A stretch of DNA of 7,072 nucleotides from an uncultured Sinobacteraceae bacterium (lineage in GTDB: Bacteria > Pseudomonadota > Gammaproteobacteria > Steroidobacterales > Steroidobacteraceae): positions 1-7,072 of the forward strand of contig CALEKY010000090.1 in the NCBI GenBank assembly GCA_937902995.1, written 5' to 3'. Positions 7,002-7,072 of this stretch are shown piece by piece. The stretch's first letter is position 1; every line of letters starts with the position of its first letter. The notes under the pieces were generated by a model. It searched no databases and was not told where the DNA came from. It worked only from the letters and a program-made list of their open reading frames with translations. Made by a program: the position numbers and the translations under genes.

Positions 7002-7072
7002 CTAATTGGTGGAGTCCCAGGCTATGTCCTTCACCAGCGCGTTCACTCCACCGTGACGCTCTTCGCCAAATT
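7002..7072 (-). other. Possible 3' end of a minus-strand gene at the right edge
   Basis: Two minus-strand frames enter from the right edge and both look usable. One ends at 7002-7004 with TAG after FGEERHGGVNALVKDIAWD plus STN. The other ends at 7043-7045 with TGA after NLAKSVTVE. The first has reasonable residue mix and codons for 22 residues; the second is too short to judge. The window shows too little to name a family. An 8-bp inverted repeat GGTGGAGT / ACTCCACC (7008-7015 and 7045-7052) overlaps this segment. Confidence 0.2.

Noticed and set aside
5971..7005. Three copies of AGACTAA (5971, 6925, 6999) around and after the GIY-YIG-like gene
   Set aside because: A 7-base word without regular spacing or common orientation partners can recur by chance; no wider repeat extends from it.

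Overview
This window comes from a high-GC (roughly 60% by eye) Gram-negative bacterium. A TonB-dependent outer-membrane receptor and a lipobox lipoprotein show a double-membrane envelope. The receptor type (N-terminal carboxypeptidase-like domain) and the YbaY-plus-META lipoprotein would fit a gammaproteobacterium of the Xanthomonadales, Nevskiales or Steroidobacter kind. That placement is inferred from family knowledge, not from a marker gene.

Layout: (1) 1-1139, minus strand: a GT4-type glycosyltransferase running off the left edge, probably part of a polysaccharide or glycan cluster outside the window. (2) 1140-2260: about 1.1 kb with no recognisable gene. One stretch near 1559-1750 has coding-like base use and a hydrophobic translation, and there is a small palindrome at 1854-1866. 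(3) 2261-4660, plus strand: a complete 799-residue TonB-dependent receptor. (4) 4661-4913: a convergent intergenic gap with two small hairpins. (5) 4914-5696, minus strand: an envelope lipoprotein joining a YbaY-like domain to a META (HslJ-like) domain. (6) 5697-5981: a divergent intergenic region unusually rich in inverted repeats. It ends in a 13-bp hairpin five bases before the next start codon. (7) 5982-6695, plus strand: a GIY-YIG-like (MUG113/T5orf172 type) protein with an unrecognised C-terminal half. (8) 6696-7072: no confident gene, but possibly the 3' end of a minus-strand gene at the right edge.

The genes do not form one operon; strands run minus, plus, minus, plus. The receptor and the lipoprotein both belong to the envelope but are convergent, so co-regulation is not shown. 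The most unusual item is the GIY-YIG-like gene with its structured leader: a T-tailed hairpin at 5869-5894 and a long hairpin at 5945-5976 next to the start codon. This looks like a self-contained, tightly controlled gene. I found no CRISPR array, rRNA or tRNA gene, and no intact insertion sequence. I cannot claim a new multi-gene system here.
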